Of a DNA stretch of 64,000 nt, positions 10,636 to 21,738 are shown piece by piece. Origin of the DNA: Tipula vernalis (lineage: Eukaryota > Arthropoda > Insecta > Diptera > Tipulidae); contig OY282560.1 in assembly GCA_958295665.1 (NCBI GenBank), positions 88,760,311 through 88,824,310 of the forward strand, given 5' to 3'. Every line of letters begins with the position of its first letter. Within the stretch, counting starts at the first letter, position 1. Both the position numbers and the translations under genes were made by a program. The notes under the pieces are model-generated. The model saw nothing but the letters and a program-made list of their open reading frames with translations, ran no database searches and had not been told where the DNA came from.

Positions 10636-11269
10636 ATCTATGACGCTAAGATTTAGAGGGAATATCAACAACAGATGTACCAACTTAATAAAAAAACAGA
10701 ACTCAAATCGGAACGATGGGAGCGCCACACGGTGGTTATTCCGAGAACTTGTTGATCAATGTAGTATATACCACCTATTATTAAAAATTATTTTCTTATT
10801 CCTTTATTTTCTGTTTATCTTGCTAGCTACTACATGCATTTTATACATTTTCCCAATGCCAGATGGAACGTAAACAAAATCATATGGGATTTTCAAATAT
10901 ATTATTTTACATCGTCTTTATTATCAATTTAAAAGAAAATTTTTGTTTATAAATATAAATAATTTGAAATTAAATATATCGAGTTGCAGGTTGTAAAAAA
11001 TTTTAATTGAAATTAATAAAATTTAAATACACAATTTTGCATTTTAGTCAATTGATTTTTTTTCAAACATCGTTATCTTCGTGTCCGTTTAAAAATTTCA
11101 TTTCGTATACGAAACCCTAATATCAAAGCATGAAGAGCATGAATAATAAAAGAGCATTCGAACACACACATAATAACTAATACCACTACGATCCGGTAAT
11201 TCTCGCCTCACCGACTCATGAGACGACCAAAATTTATGTCCTGTAGTTTTTCACACCGTGTTGAGTTCA

Positions 11270-11272
<3 letters not shown>
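10636..11272. other. AT-rich stretch, no gene seen
   Basis: No conserved reading frame or repeat structure is recognised between the 108-bp array and the GA microsatellite. The 77-codon frame at 10640-10873 shows no family resemblance. Confidence 0.5.
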
Positions 11273-11340
<68 letters not shown>

Positions 11341-11660
11341 GAAAAAAGTGAGAGATAAAGGGAGAGAGAAAGAGAAAGTGAGAGATAAAGAGAGAGAAAG
11401 AAAAAGAGAGATTGAGAGAGAGAGAAAGAGAGAGGTAGAGAGAGAGGTAGAGACAAAGAGAGAGGTAGAGAGAAATAGAGAGAGAGAAAGAGAGAGAGAA
11501 AGAGAGGTAGAGAGAGAAATAGAGAGAGAGAAAGAGAGAGAGAGGTAGAGAGAGAAATAGAGAGAGACAGTTCAAGAGAGAGACAGTTCAAGAGAGATAC
11601 AGTTCAAGAGATAGAGATACAGTTCAAGAGAGAGATATAGTTCAAGAGAGAGATACAGTT
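11273..11660. repeat. GA microsatellite grading into a GATACAGTTCAAGAGAGA minisatellite (left part)
   Basis: Nearly pure (GA)n from about 11273 becomes interrupted (GAGATA, GAGGTA, GAAA variants). From about 11560 it turns into units of the form ACAGTTCAAGAGAGA with GAGATA spacers. The long frames here on both strands are arginine/glutamate or serine/leucine repeats, artefacts of the microsatellite. The same minisatellite resumes at 15956, so the array was split by an insertion. Confidence 0.95.
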
Positions 11661-12149
11661 GATGAGGTTCTTATCGAGATTAAGGATATTGATGAGGTCA
11701 CCACTAAGGAGGAAGTCTTCAAGGCGGTGGTAGCCAACTTTGACGAAGGTAAAATTCTCTCAGTGAGTATAATCAAGTCATTGAGAAAAGCATACGGAGG
11801 AACCCAGACAGCAGTAATCGGCGTCCCGAAGGTAGTGGCGTCAAGGATGTCCGAAGAAGGAAAGATACGTATTGGTTGGGTGGTTTGTCGAATTCGGGGA
11901 AAAATTAGCCCACTTCGTTGTTTTAAGTGCCTAGGATATGGGCATAGGTCAACTGTATGCCGTAGCATCGTCGATCGCTCCAAGCTTTGCTATAAATGCG
12001 GTAGAGAGGGCCACATCCTAAGGAACTGCACTAACGATGCAAGCTGTTTCCTGTGTCAGGATAGAGGCAGCAATACAGACAGAAACCATACGGCTGGTAG
12101 CATTAAATGTCCAGCGTACCGGAGAGCGCTACTAGTTACTCGAAGATAA
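11661..12149 (+). pseudogene. R1-like ORF1 (gag-like), C-terminal part
   Basis: The open frame begins at the truncation point (DEVLIEIKDIDEV) and runs to TAA at 12147-12149, about 162 residues. It contains three CCHC-type knuckles: CFKCLGYGHRSTVC, CYKCGREGHILRNC, and a third starting CFLC and ending at a His/Cys pair before CPAYR. This arrangement is typical of R1/TRAS/SART ORF1 proteins, which bind the element's RNA. The N-terminal half is missing because of 5' truncation. The ORF1 stop overlaps the ORF2 start as TAATG. Confidence 0.85.
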
Positions 12150-14969
12150 TGAAAGTTTTGCAACTAAATCTAAACAATTGTGAGGCCGCACAAGACCTCT
12201 TACTGCAGTCTGTGCGAGAACTACAAGTGGATATCGCTATCCTATGTGAAACATAGAAGGAAATAATTGGATGACAGATTGGTCATGCAACAGGCGGCCT
12301 TTCCAGGAAAAGCCAGTATGCCAAGAAGCAGGAGTTACTAGGGTAAAAATAGACGGCATTCATATCTATAGCTGCTATGCGCCTCCGAGCGCAACGATTG
12401 CGGATTTTATAAGCTTTTTGGATCGGCTTGTCGGCGATGCCAGGGATCGAAGACCGGTGATCATCGTCGGTGATTTTAATGCATGGGCCACAGAATGGGG
12501 CAGCACAAGCACAAACAATCGAGGGAGGGCTCTTCTTGAGGCAATATCTGTTCTCGACATTCTGTAGAGGTGAAGCGAGATCGTTTATTGACATAACTTT
12601 CATTAGTAGTGATCTCATGAGGACTGGAATCCAGTGGGAAGTTAGCGAAATCTACACGCACAGCGACCACCAAACGATACTTCTGGAGCTACGCGGACCG
12701 AAGTCCAAGCCAATCAGGTCGATTGAAATTGTAGGGTGGAAGGTTAAGAATTTCGATGAGGAAATATTCACAACAATGATGGATGAGGTTTACCTGGAGG
12801 GTGTAGCTAATACTAAAGCAACCCAATTTATTGACTGCGTGACTAGGGCCTGTAACGCAACAATGCCTAAACGGGTGGTAGACAACCGTCATCCGCCGAA
12901 CTTCTGGTGGAACGAGGATATATGCAAGTTGCGCAGAAAATGCCATCGAGCTAGAAGACTATCGCAACGCGCTAGGGGAAGAGAGACATTTGCCATGCTT
13001 CTGCGTCGGTATAACATGGCTCGATCTGAACTAAAGCTGGCTATCAAGAAGAGTAGGCGCCAAGTCTGGACAGATCTATGTAACGAAGTGGAGCAGGATC
13101 CCTGGGGTAGGCCATATAGAACAGTAATGTCGAGGTTGAAAATGATAAGTGTGTCTCCTCCGACATGCCCGATTATGATGCATGAGCTCGTTTCCACATT
13201 GTTTCTAGAGTAAGTGGCGTTGGTGCCCAATGTGGACCGACCTATAGCACCCGAAGAGGCCCCAACCATTACGATGGAAGAGTTGATGACAGTTCTTAGG
13301 AAAGTTGGAAATAATAAGGCTCCTGGCCCAGACAACATTCCCAACATCGCACTAAAATCAGCAGTTCGTGCTAACTCGGAAGAATTCCTGGACCTATTAA
13401 GCTCTTGTTTAAATGAAGGGATATTTCCTGGACGATGGAAAAAGCAGAAGTTAGTTCTACTTCCCAAAGAGAAAAAGCCGATGGAAGTACCATCCTCATA
13501 TAGACCGATCTGCATGCTGGACACAGCTGGCAAGATACTAAGCGGTCTCGAAGCGATCGAGAGAGCTGGAAACCTGGCGCAGCACCAATATGGCTTCAGG
13601 AAAGCGCGTTCAACGATAGATGCCATAAATTTAGTGGTCAATACCGCTAGCAATGCAATACGGGGTAAAAGATGGAAAGGAGGTAGCAAGAAATACTGCG
13701 CCATTGTTACTTTGGACATCCAAAACGCTTTCAACCCCGCGAGGTGGAGTTACATTATAATGGCGTTAGAGGAATTTGGAGTGCCTAGCTGCATTATAAA
13801 GATTGTGAGGAGCTATTTTCAAGATAGAATCCTAAGTTACAACACGGAAGTAGTTATACGAGAGTATACAGTGACGGGAGGAGTTCCGCAAGGCTCAGTT
13901 TTGGGACTTTTACTGTGCAATATTATATATGATGGGATCTTTCGACTACGGATGCCCGAAGAAGTGAAAGTGGTGGGCTTTGCAGATGATGTCGTAATAG
14001 TTGTTGTTGCGGAAGTTCAAGGACGAGGCAGAACACACATGCAACGAAGCCATAGCCGTTATCCAGCGGTGGTTATCGAAGGTTGGACTTCAGTTAGCTG
14101 AACATAAAATCGAGGCAGTTCTAGTTACGAGCAGGAAGCAGCGGGAAACAATTACTATTCAGGTGGGCAATTCTGAAATCTCTTCCAAACCTTGCATCAA
14201 ATATTTAGGCATCACGATTGATGCAAGACTTTCATTCAAGGAGCATATTAAGTACCGTCGGAGATTGTTGGCCGGTGTCATCACATCCATCTTATTGTAC
14301 GGTGTTCCTATTTGGGCAGATTCACTGAAAATCAAAGCCTATAGCCGAGACATAAATTCAGTATATCGGAGGTGTGCGCTACGAGTCATCTGTGGGTTCC
14401 GCACTATATCAGATGATGCGGCGTATGTGGTAGCGGGAATGACCCCAATTGCTCTTTTGGCAAAGGAGCGACAACAAATATACCAACATGGAGTCCAAGA
14501 AACCATGTCGGTGACTAGAGAGGATCGTAATCTTGTGAGATCGGAAATAATTGCTGGAGGGCAGCAACAATGGAGTTCATCAGGAAAGGGTAGATGGACA
14601 TACCGTCTCATTCCTTCGATTGGCGAGTGGTTAAACCGACGACACGGAGAAGTTAACTTTTACTTGACGCAGTTGTTAACAGGACACGGTTGTTTTCGTG
14701 CATACTTGCACAGGTTCGGACACGATGATTCACCTGACTGCCCGAGCTGTACAGGTATACCGGAGGATGCGGATCATGTGTTATTCATATGTCCGAGATT
14801 CGAAGAAAGAAGGAAAGTGCTTAAGAAGACGATGGCGCAACGGCCGACGCCAGAGAATACAATTGTACTAATGCTGGGTTCGACGGAGCACTGGCCTGCC
14901 GTTTGTAGTTTTGCAGCAGAGGTTCTGATTAAGCTGCAGTGTCTTGAGCGTGAGAGGAGTCATCAATAG
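12149..14969 (+). pseudogene. R1-like ORF2: endonuclease and reverse transcriptase, multiply broken
   Basis: Translation from ATG 12149-12151 gives the endonuclease start (MKVLQLNLNNCEAAQDLL) and stops at TAG 12254-12256. The endonuclease continues in another frame (12271-12567, GDFNAWATEWGS), then shifts again near 12545 into a frame containing the SDH motif. An in-frame TAA at 13211-13213 separates this from the reverse transcriptase part (13214-14101), which carries YGFRKARST, GGVPQGSVLG and catalytic FADD. A further shift near 14000-14090 leads to the C-terminal part with GHDDSPDCPSC and a following His/Cys pair. No RNase H is present, as expected for R1. With at least two stops and three shifts the product cannot be made. 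Confidence 0.85.
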
Positions 14970-15151
14970 ACCAATAGTGAAGAATTATGAATAATTAAAT
15001 CTGAAGGTGCAATAATGCAAATCCCACCACCCGAAGTAATACTTAACGGTGGTACCCGGGGGGGGGGGGGCTTATGGTCGACGACGGGAGGTGTTTTTTA
15101 GTCAGCCAAATCTGACATAACCATATGTACGGGCATATAGTACATTTTGAA

Positions 15152-15410
15152 GGTGGTTTGGCGTCTATTGGAGGGGAGGATCAAAGTTGAGTAGATTGAT
15201 CTACCAGCTCCGTAACCTTCCAGTAGGGTGCACATCACGTGAGCTGTTCTGGTCTTGTCATTACGTAGCTGCGTGATGGGTCCAATTGTGTAAGGGGTAA
15301 CCTGATCACAATTCGCAAGTGTACGTACTGCCTCCTCGTGGCAACCACTGGTAACTAAGGCCACTTGGCACATTTTTGGCTATTTGGCACAGGCTAAAGT
15401 ACGGCGCTAA
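15152..15410 (+). ncRNA. Candidate HDV-like ribozyme at the 5' end of element D
   Basis: The first seven bases, GGTGGTT (15152-15158), can pair with AACCACT (15343-15349), the outermost pair being G.U. The second strand is followed by GG, TAAC, a region that can form a stem (GGCCA with TGGCT), then GCTAA (15393-15397) and CGCTAA (15405-15410), which can pair with TTGGCG near the start. This order follows HDV-like ribozymes (P1, P1.1, P4, catalytic C in J4/2, P2). The loop between the P1 strands is much longer than in HDV. Compensatory changes relative to element C support the P1 pairing. Cleavage activity is unproven. Confidence 0.4.
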
Positions 15411-15901
15411 AGGAGAAAACCTTGACAAAAACCCCTAATCTAAGGTGGAACAGCATATGCCGAAAGATGAATGGCTGATAGGTTAATCAGCCCAAAATAT
15501 GCGGACTCTGGATACCAGGCACCCTCCAGTTTTATTTAGCCTTCCTGTAGTAATGCTGGGTGACCTACAGGTGATTTGCAATTCCCAGCAACTCATAAGA
15601 GTAAAATCAAACGGAATACGGGGCAGGAGTAGGAATATACGGGAGTGGGACAACCCCCTCGAGGTCCTTGAGCTCCAATGCTACCGTCTTTCTAGCGGAA
15701 CTACATGCTGTAGTAAACATCTAGGAGGGAGAGCAATAAGCCCATATAGTATGTATCACGTACCGGGAGGCAGTATTGTCAGGTTCATTAAGAACCTGAA
15801 TATTGACTGGACGGATAATTAAGCAGGGGCCAGCACAATAGATCTTTTAGGTCGCAGTGCGAAGTGGCTGATCGCCCGCATGGCCCCCTCAATAATAATA
15901 A
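15152..15901 (+). mobile_element. Element D: short internally deleted LOA-like retroelement (~750 bp)
   Basis: It is flanked by TAGTACATTTTGAA at 15138-15151 and again at 15902-15915, which fixes the ends to within the final ATA repeats. The 5' part (to about 15545) aligns with the 5' untranslated region of element C, sharing for example AACAGCATATGCC and CGGACTCTGGATACCAGGC. The 3' part has a short decayed frame TVFLAELHAVVNI, resembling the middle of a LINE RNase H, then FIKNLNIDWTDN, and ends in an AATAAT tail. The coding middle of an autonomous element is missing, so it must have been mobilised by another element's enzymes. Element E (38601) is a second copy. D sits inside the 3' region of the R1 element. 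Confidence 0.85.
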
Positions 15902-15955
15902 TAGTACATTTTGAATCTTTTTCACATGACCACGTAAAAAAAACAAAAAACCAAA

Positions 15956-16320
15956 AGATACAGTTCAAGAGAGAGAGACACAGTTCAAGAGAGAGAGACA
16001 TACAGTTCAAGAGAGAGAGGTAGAGTTCAAGAGAGAGAGAGAGAGGGATACAGTTCAAGAGAGAGAGAGATACAGTTCAAGAGAGAGAGATACAGTTCAA
16101 GAGAGAGAGACACAGTTCAAGAGAGAGACATACAGTTAAAGAGAGAGAGGTAGAGTTCAAGAGAGAGAGAGAGGGATACAGTTCAAGAGAGAGAGATACA
16201 GTTCAAGAGAGAGAGATACAGTTCAAGAGAGAGTGATAAAGTTCAAAAGAGAGAGAGATAAAGTTCAAGAGAGATAGAGTTCAAGAGAGAGAGAGATACA
16301 GTTCAATAGTGAGTGACTTG
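15956..16320. repeat. GATACAGTTCAAGAGAGA minisatellite (right part)
   Basis: Some 16-20 units of (GA)n plus TACAGTTCAA or TAGAGTTCAA variants continue the array left at 11660. Occasional variants have GTTAAAG or GTTCAATAG. The array fades into unique sequence near 16320. Confidence 0.95.
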
Positions 16321-19300
16321 AGTTCAAGTTGAGTTGGGCTTGATTTGTTGATTGAGTTGAGGGTTGATTTCATGGTTGTGTTGGAATTGAGTCGGAGATT
16401 TAGTTTGAGGTTTAGTACAGGAGGTAAAGTGACCGCAGAGCTTTGAACAGCTTTAACGGCTGGCTCTACCACCACTCTATTAACCCTAAGTGATTGGTAT
16501 AGCGCGATAGTGGAACAGTAAGAACATTATTTCATTTTATATGAGTAAAAATACTCATAATTTAACGAAAACCATTTTAATCTATCATGTTAATTTTTTA
16601 TTAACTTACTTATGGAATACTTTTACGTTTATCAATGTTTTCTTGTACATAAAATTAATTCTCTCGTTACTGTTATAAACACAAATTTTTTGTTGAAATT
16701 ATAATTAAACTCATTTGTTTAGTGCGGTCAATTTAGACTGGAATATTTTCTATAATCGTATCCGCCTTAAACAATTTTATAGTAACATTTTTATATAAGG
16801 TCGCTTCATGGCTATTCAACGTCATTGAGGGATCATTGAAAGAGAGAGACCTTTGTGAAATAGTATTCGTTTTCGTTAATTCTTCAGCGAACGAGTGACA
16901 CTTTAGAAAGTGTGTCATTGGAAATAAGCCTGAGTGATCTCATGCTGTGAGAACCTTTACTTCTGCATACGGGCCATTGCTTAAAAATTCTGTGTAAATT
17001 TTCACGTCTTTAATACCAAATTGTTAATTGGATTTTGTTTTTTGTATATATTTGATGTGATTCGTCACAGTTAAACAGATTATTCAAAACACTGATGATA
17101 TACAATTATTTCGGGTCTTAATTTAAATTTTTTATTTGTTATTCTTTTTAAAATAAAGACAATAATCTTCAAAAATAACGAAAGAACGGATATACATTTC
17201 GCTTACTGTATGTTTATTAGTTCAAGATGATATTTAGATTTACATTGAAACAAAAAATGCCTGTGTATACATCAAAAACTAAAACGAAATTAATTTTTTT
17301 TACTTTCTAACATTTATTCGTATACATACGAGTACCATCACCACCAAATTTAATAGTTTACCTTCAAAACTATTCCAAATGTTATGTTATGTCTTAACAG
17401 GGTGAACAGAAAGCTTTTTTGGCAAATTGATTTATTTTCAACTTGATCGTTTTCAGCTAAGGCTTATTGTTTTGATTCTTCGAAACAATATATCCATTCA
17501 TACCATCTATCGTTTCATGAAGTCATCAACCTAAGCACACGAAAATGCTACAAAGTAGAAAAAGAATGATTTTATAAAGGAAAACCAAGAAATATTTCAA
17601 GGGAAAGAATTGAAATAAAAAAATAAAGTTTTTTATTTTCGAATTTAAGGTTTCGAAATGTCGAAAGTTCATAGATTGTAATTATGTTACCGTAACAATA
17701 ATGAAGCATAATAGTATTTTAAAGGTGAAATACAATCGATAACAATTTAAAAAGGGAGTTGATGGGAATTAATAGAAATGAACTCACACAAATTATATAA
17801 ACATTTGAATAAAATAAAGATATTTCATCTAGTTTTTGGGTCGTTCGTTGTATAGTAAAAACAGAATGCCACATCACATATATTAACATTTTCCACGCAA
17901 TATTAACACCTCATGCTGTGAATACCTTACCTACCTTCCAGGAATAAAATCCCTCCCTTAATTTATGTTTGGCATAATTTTACGGAAACAAAATATTTCA
18001 TGTGATAAACTGATAAGGTATAGAATTATCATTATGCATTTCGTAATTATTTCCCCCTTAAGTGACATAATCCAATTATAAAAATACATAATAATAGTTG
18101 GTTTGCGATCTCACATGTTCAGCCAATTGAATTTAATTTTATTTTATTAGATAACTAATCATAATTTTTTTGTAATCCGTCTTTTATTTTATGATATTTT
18201 GTCGTGCACAATTAAAATGCCGCAGATAAGAAAGGTAAAACGACTTGAAATTAAAGTGTATTACGAAAATGAATAGCTAGCCGTCTTAATTGAATTTTTG
18301 CAACAATGGCTTAGGACGACCTTATTTTATGTAAATCATAGATGCACTACAATTCAAACCATAAGCGGACATCAATAATTTGTCAGCACAATACAAACAT
18401 GAACTTGAAATATATAATGAATACCATTTCCTGTGATTAATGCACCATGCTAAGCTGGCAGGAAGTAATTTTTCAAAATTATAAATTATCGTCATCAAGT
18501 CTACAAATTACCGTTGTACATCGCTCAAATTGTTTGTATACAAAAGATAAACCGTAAGAAGAAGAATACATGCACATATGTAAAATGGAAATCTGATTGC
18601 TATTTACTTTCACTTACACTTTTCTTAGTCATCGATGCAAATTAATTCTCAGGGTTGTGGTTTAAATAATACATATTCGCGTACAGGAACGCAATTGTGA
18701 ACGCGAGTGTGTACTCAGTGTATATTTAATTATTTATTGATATTATGTGATACTGTAAAATGAGGTAAATATGAAATGGAGGTTATTTGCGTTAAACGGA
18801 TAAACTTTACAATAAACAAATTGTTTTTGCGTCGAAATGATCTATTTGTATGTCAGTGAAGTACATAATTAATTTTGACTGAACAAATATAATCTGTTTT
18901 GAACTTTTTAGTGAAACAATTTTTCTCAAACATTGTTTATGACTGTCTATACCAGACATATTGTCCTACTCCACTATTCTTATTTCGGGCCACTATCACT
19001 ACATTTATTGCGAAACTTGTTTTGTAGGGTTATGAAACTTTGTATAAAAATATATTTACAGTTGTAGTCGATGATTTCACAATCGATAATTGCATCATCA
19101 GTTTCATTTTTAAAACTCTGATGATGCCACCATTTACCGTAAAAGTAATGAAAAAGTTGAAGTCATAAAAATACAACGAGGGATTTCCATTAAATTCTCG
19201 ACCTAACTAAGCTCTAGGCCAAAATGTTATTTATTTGGTTCCCTTTTTTCTCAATTTCAGAAAATGCGTGGCACTGAATATACATACATTTCTCACTAAA

Positions 19301-19771
19301 AAAGGAAAACATCGATTGAAGTTTGTGGCAGTTCAATAAAAACTAATCGTTATAGTACTTTTATATCCTTTCACAGTTCCTTACTTCCTATTAAGAATTC
19401 ATGTTCAATTTGCATTCATTGCAACACTCAAAGATTACTCCGTGACAAAATGGATTGCAATCGACGCGATGAGATAAATACACATAATGTCTCTGCACTT
19501 GATGTGCCTAATACATTGTCATCTCTGTACTAAGGAAGCGGTAGTGGTATTGGAATTATTGTTAAAACCATATACTTGTAATACTATTATTATTAATTCG
19601 AACGTTGTCAAGAGACAAACAATATAAAAAATTTTTTTTGGACCATTCGTTAAGTGAAGTGTAAGTCAACAATAATTAAATAAACAAAACTGTTATTCCA
19701 CATTTTCGACTGTAAATAGATGATTTTTTTTTTTGTGCAGATAGAATGCAGAAAAGATCAAAATGTTCGTT
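16321..19771. other. AT-rich intergenic or intronic sequence, no gene seen
   Basis: About 3.4 kb of AT-rich DNA without a convincing frame, RNA gene or transposon end. The short frames here show no recognisable domain or family resemblance. Confidence 0.55.
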
Positions 19772-20394
19772 GGTACCCGTGGCGTACTGCAGCTATCGGG
19801 GGGGTCACAGGTGGTGGATAGTGGACGGCCTATCGATAGGTAGGCTAGCGGTGAATTAAATAAGCCGCCCCCAACCGCAGTCTAGCTGGTGGGAGAGTCT
19901 CAGGGAACTGGGGAGTAGTTAACCTCAGTTCATTAAATTCTGAGTGCCTATGATGCCCAGCATGGAAAGGCGAACAGATGGCGCCAGAAAACCATCGACC
20001 AATAACCACGGCGGACTGGGCGTCGTGTCCTCTCTACTCACCTCCGGAGTCTCCGCGGGTGATGAGTGGGGGTACCCCTATAAACGGGTGACCCGGGGAA
20101 TGGAATGGATCCCATTGGATTGGGCTCTCCATGTGAATAGGTGAAAGGGGGAGAGAATGTGGGCGGAGGGAAGGGGTGCTGGGAGGCCGCGGTGCTAGCG
20201 AGCCGAATGAGCTGGATTAAGGTGTTAAACGACCCGTGCTGATGATCAACTAGGCTGGGGGCCCATTTAACAAAGCCCAGTCGCTAACGGAGCCCTCTGG
20301 ATATCTGGCGACCTCCAGTTGTATTTAGCCTTACCTGCGTATTCGGATCTCTGCGCAGGCGGACCTCTATTTCTCCGATACTCGTGGGAATCAG

Positions 20395-21498
20395 ATGGAA
20401 AGATCGAACAACGAAAAAACAAAGGGCACCGGCTCTCCTCAAAAGCCGGTATCAGTGAATGGGGGTACCTCGAACCAGACGGGTGGGGCCTCTAAAGTTG
20501 CAAAGGGGGTTGGCTCTAGGGCAAAAGTCCCGGGAGTTAGCGGTACCAACGCAGCACAGGGGAGTGGGACGAGAGACATTCCTCCGGCGAAAAGGCGATA
20601 CAGGAATCGCCGCTCGGCATTCCGAATTCTCGAGAAGTGGGCTGCGATCCCCGAGGGGCAGCTTACGGAAGAGCAAAGAACATCAGTAGCTTGGGCAAGG
20701 AGCACTGTGGGCTTCGGAGACTCGGAAAGGGACCATGTGTCGAAAAGACAGCGGTCCCAGGACGAGGTGGAAGTAGTCAACAGCAAGCGGGCCAAGTTGG
20801 TGACTGAAAGGAAGCCGAGCTCCAACTCAGGAACAAAGCTGTTCAGCGATGTCCTAAAGGAGCATGTGTTGATGCTAGCCGTCATTGACGAAAGTCAAGA
20901 AGATGGGAGCATCACGGCCGAAAAATGGAGGTTGGTGTATAATGCACTCAACCTCGTCTTTTTAAAGGTCCTGGGTGAAAATCCGGGACCTCCCCCATCC
21001 TGCAGAGATGCGGGGTGGTATCAAGGGCGTGTGAAGATGACTGCATGCTTGGACTCTAGATCTGTGGATCTATATAAAAAGGCTATAGCCAAAGTAGGGG
21101 AGGTGTGGCCAGGCGCAAAGCTTGCGGCAGTTAGTCGGGAGGAAATTCCCAGCAGGCCGAGGGCACGTGTCTGGCTGCCATCCGAACCGGCTAGCCCTGA
21201 CGAGGCTTTGGAAATCATTCAGGCCAGTAACCCGAGTCTTCCGACCGGAAATTGGAAGATCGTCAAGCAGGAGGAGGCGAAGGGGGGCTCGAAATTATCA
21301 ATTATGGTAATAAATAAGGAGTCCCTTGCCCTCCTGCACAAAACGAAGGGAGTAATTGACTTCGGTTTCGGGTCAATTACTCTCAACGTTTATAAAAAGG
21401 ATGGGGCGGAAGCGCGTACGGGAGGCCAACCAGAGGATGGTGGCAACCCGCCCAGGCCTGAAGGGGGTACCAGCAGCATGGGGTATGGGGGAGAGTGA
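20395..21498 (+). CDS. Element A ORF1, DUF4780-type protein
   Basis: The 367-residue product begins at an ATG eleven bases after the conserved CTCGTGGGAATC and is open throughout. A basic, low-complexity N-terminus precedes a motif shared with element C (RRYRNRRSAFRILEKWAA). From about residue 155 follows a globular region that resembles DUF4780 (VIDESQEDGSIT, DAGWYQGRVK, SRPRARVWLP, NWKIVKQEEAKGGS). Such proteins occur as ORF1 of LOA-like elements and probably bind RNA; the precise role is inferred. It is about 80 residues shorter at the C-terminus than ORF1 of C, ending SSMGYGGE. A continuing frame at 21356-21691 suggests that an early shift shortened it. Confidence 0.75.
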   Translation: MERSNNEKTKGTGSPQKPVSVNGGTSNQTGGASKVAKGVGSRAKVPGVSGTNAAQGSGTRDIPPAKRRYRNRRSAFRILEKWAAIPEGQLTEEQRTSVAWARSTVGFGDSERDHVSKRQRSQDEVEVVNSKRAKLVTERKPSSNSGTKLFSDVLKEHVLMLAVIDESQEDGSITAEKWRLVYNALNLVFLKVLGENPGPPPSCRDAGWYQGRVKMTACLDSRSVDLYKKAIAKVGEVWPGAKLAAVSREEIPSRPRARVWLPSEPASPDEALEIIQASNPSLPTGNWKIVKQEEAKGGSKLSIMVINKESLALLHKTKGVIDFGFGSITLNVYKKDGAEARTGGQPEDGGNPPRPEGGTSSMGYGGE

Positions 21499-21738
21499 AG
21501 CCGGCGACCTCGGTCGGACAAGGCCTCCCTTGAAGCATAAGGAGGGGCACATAAGCGAAGGAGCTGGTGTACCGATGGAGGAGGCTGTCGGCAGCCAGGC
21601 CAGACGGGTCGGCACTGATAAGTCCTCTACAGAGGGTATGAGGGGTGGCGAGACGGGCGGATCCGGCGCAGCCCAAAATGCCGAGAAATAATATTCCTGC
21701 GGTAGCAGGAATATACCATAGAGATAGGTAGAGGTTAA

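Larger units (their letters stand above)
11661..15955 (+). mobile_element. R1-clade non-LTR retrotransposon inserted in the GA minisatellite; 5'-truncated, inactive
   Basis: The element interrupts the minisatellite exactly. AGATACAGTT lies just before it (11651-11660) and just after it (15956-15965), which would be a 10-bp target duplication, although the tandem unit makes this partly ambiguous. The 5' end falls inside ORF1. The 3' untranslated part runs 14970-15151, is interrupted by element D (15152-15901 plus its duplicated target), and resumes to 15955 with an A-rich tail. R1-clade placement rests on three zinc knuckles in ORF1, the TAATG ORF1/ORF2 overlap, the absence of RNase H, and the C-terminal Cys/His region. 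Without the nested element it is about 3.5 kb. Confidence 0.85.

Noticed and set aside
10640..10873. 77-codon frame with a hydrophobic stretch
   Set aside because: Short, AT-rich, no homology and no neighbours; expected by chance.
11208..11591. Long overlapping frames on both strands in the GA tract
   Set aside because: They translate to Arg-Glu or Ser-Leu repeats, the automatic product of a (GA)n microsatellite.
15058..15072. Run of G at the end of the R1-like 3' region
   Set aside because: A homopolymer that may be a sequencing or assembly artefact; no function can be argued.
16281..16475. Minus-strand frame after the minisatellite
   Set aside because: It is largely simple-sequence derived and shows no domain.
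19772..20100. Ribozyme-like pairing in element A (GGTACCC with GGGTACC near 20070)
   Set aside because: GGTACC is self-complementary so the match is weak evidence, the G.U pair is absent, and the GCTAA motif is missing after the following hairpin. It was not used to support the ribozyme claim.
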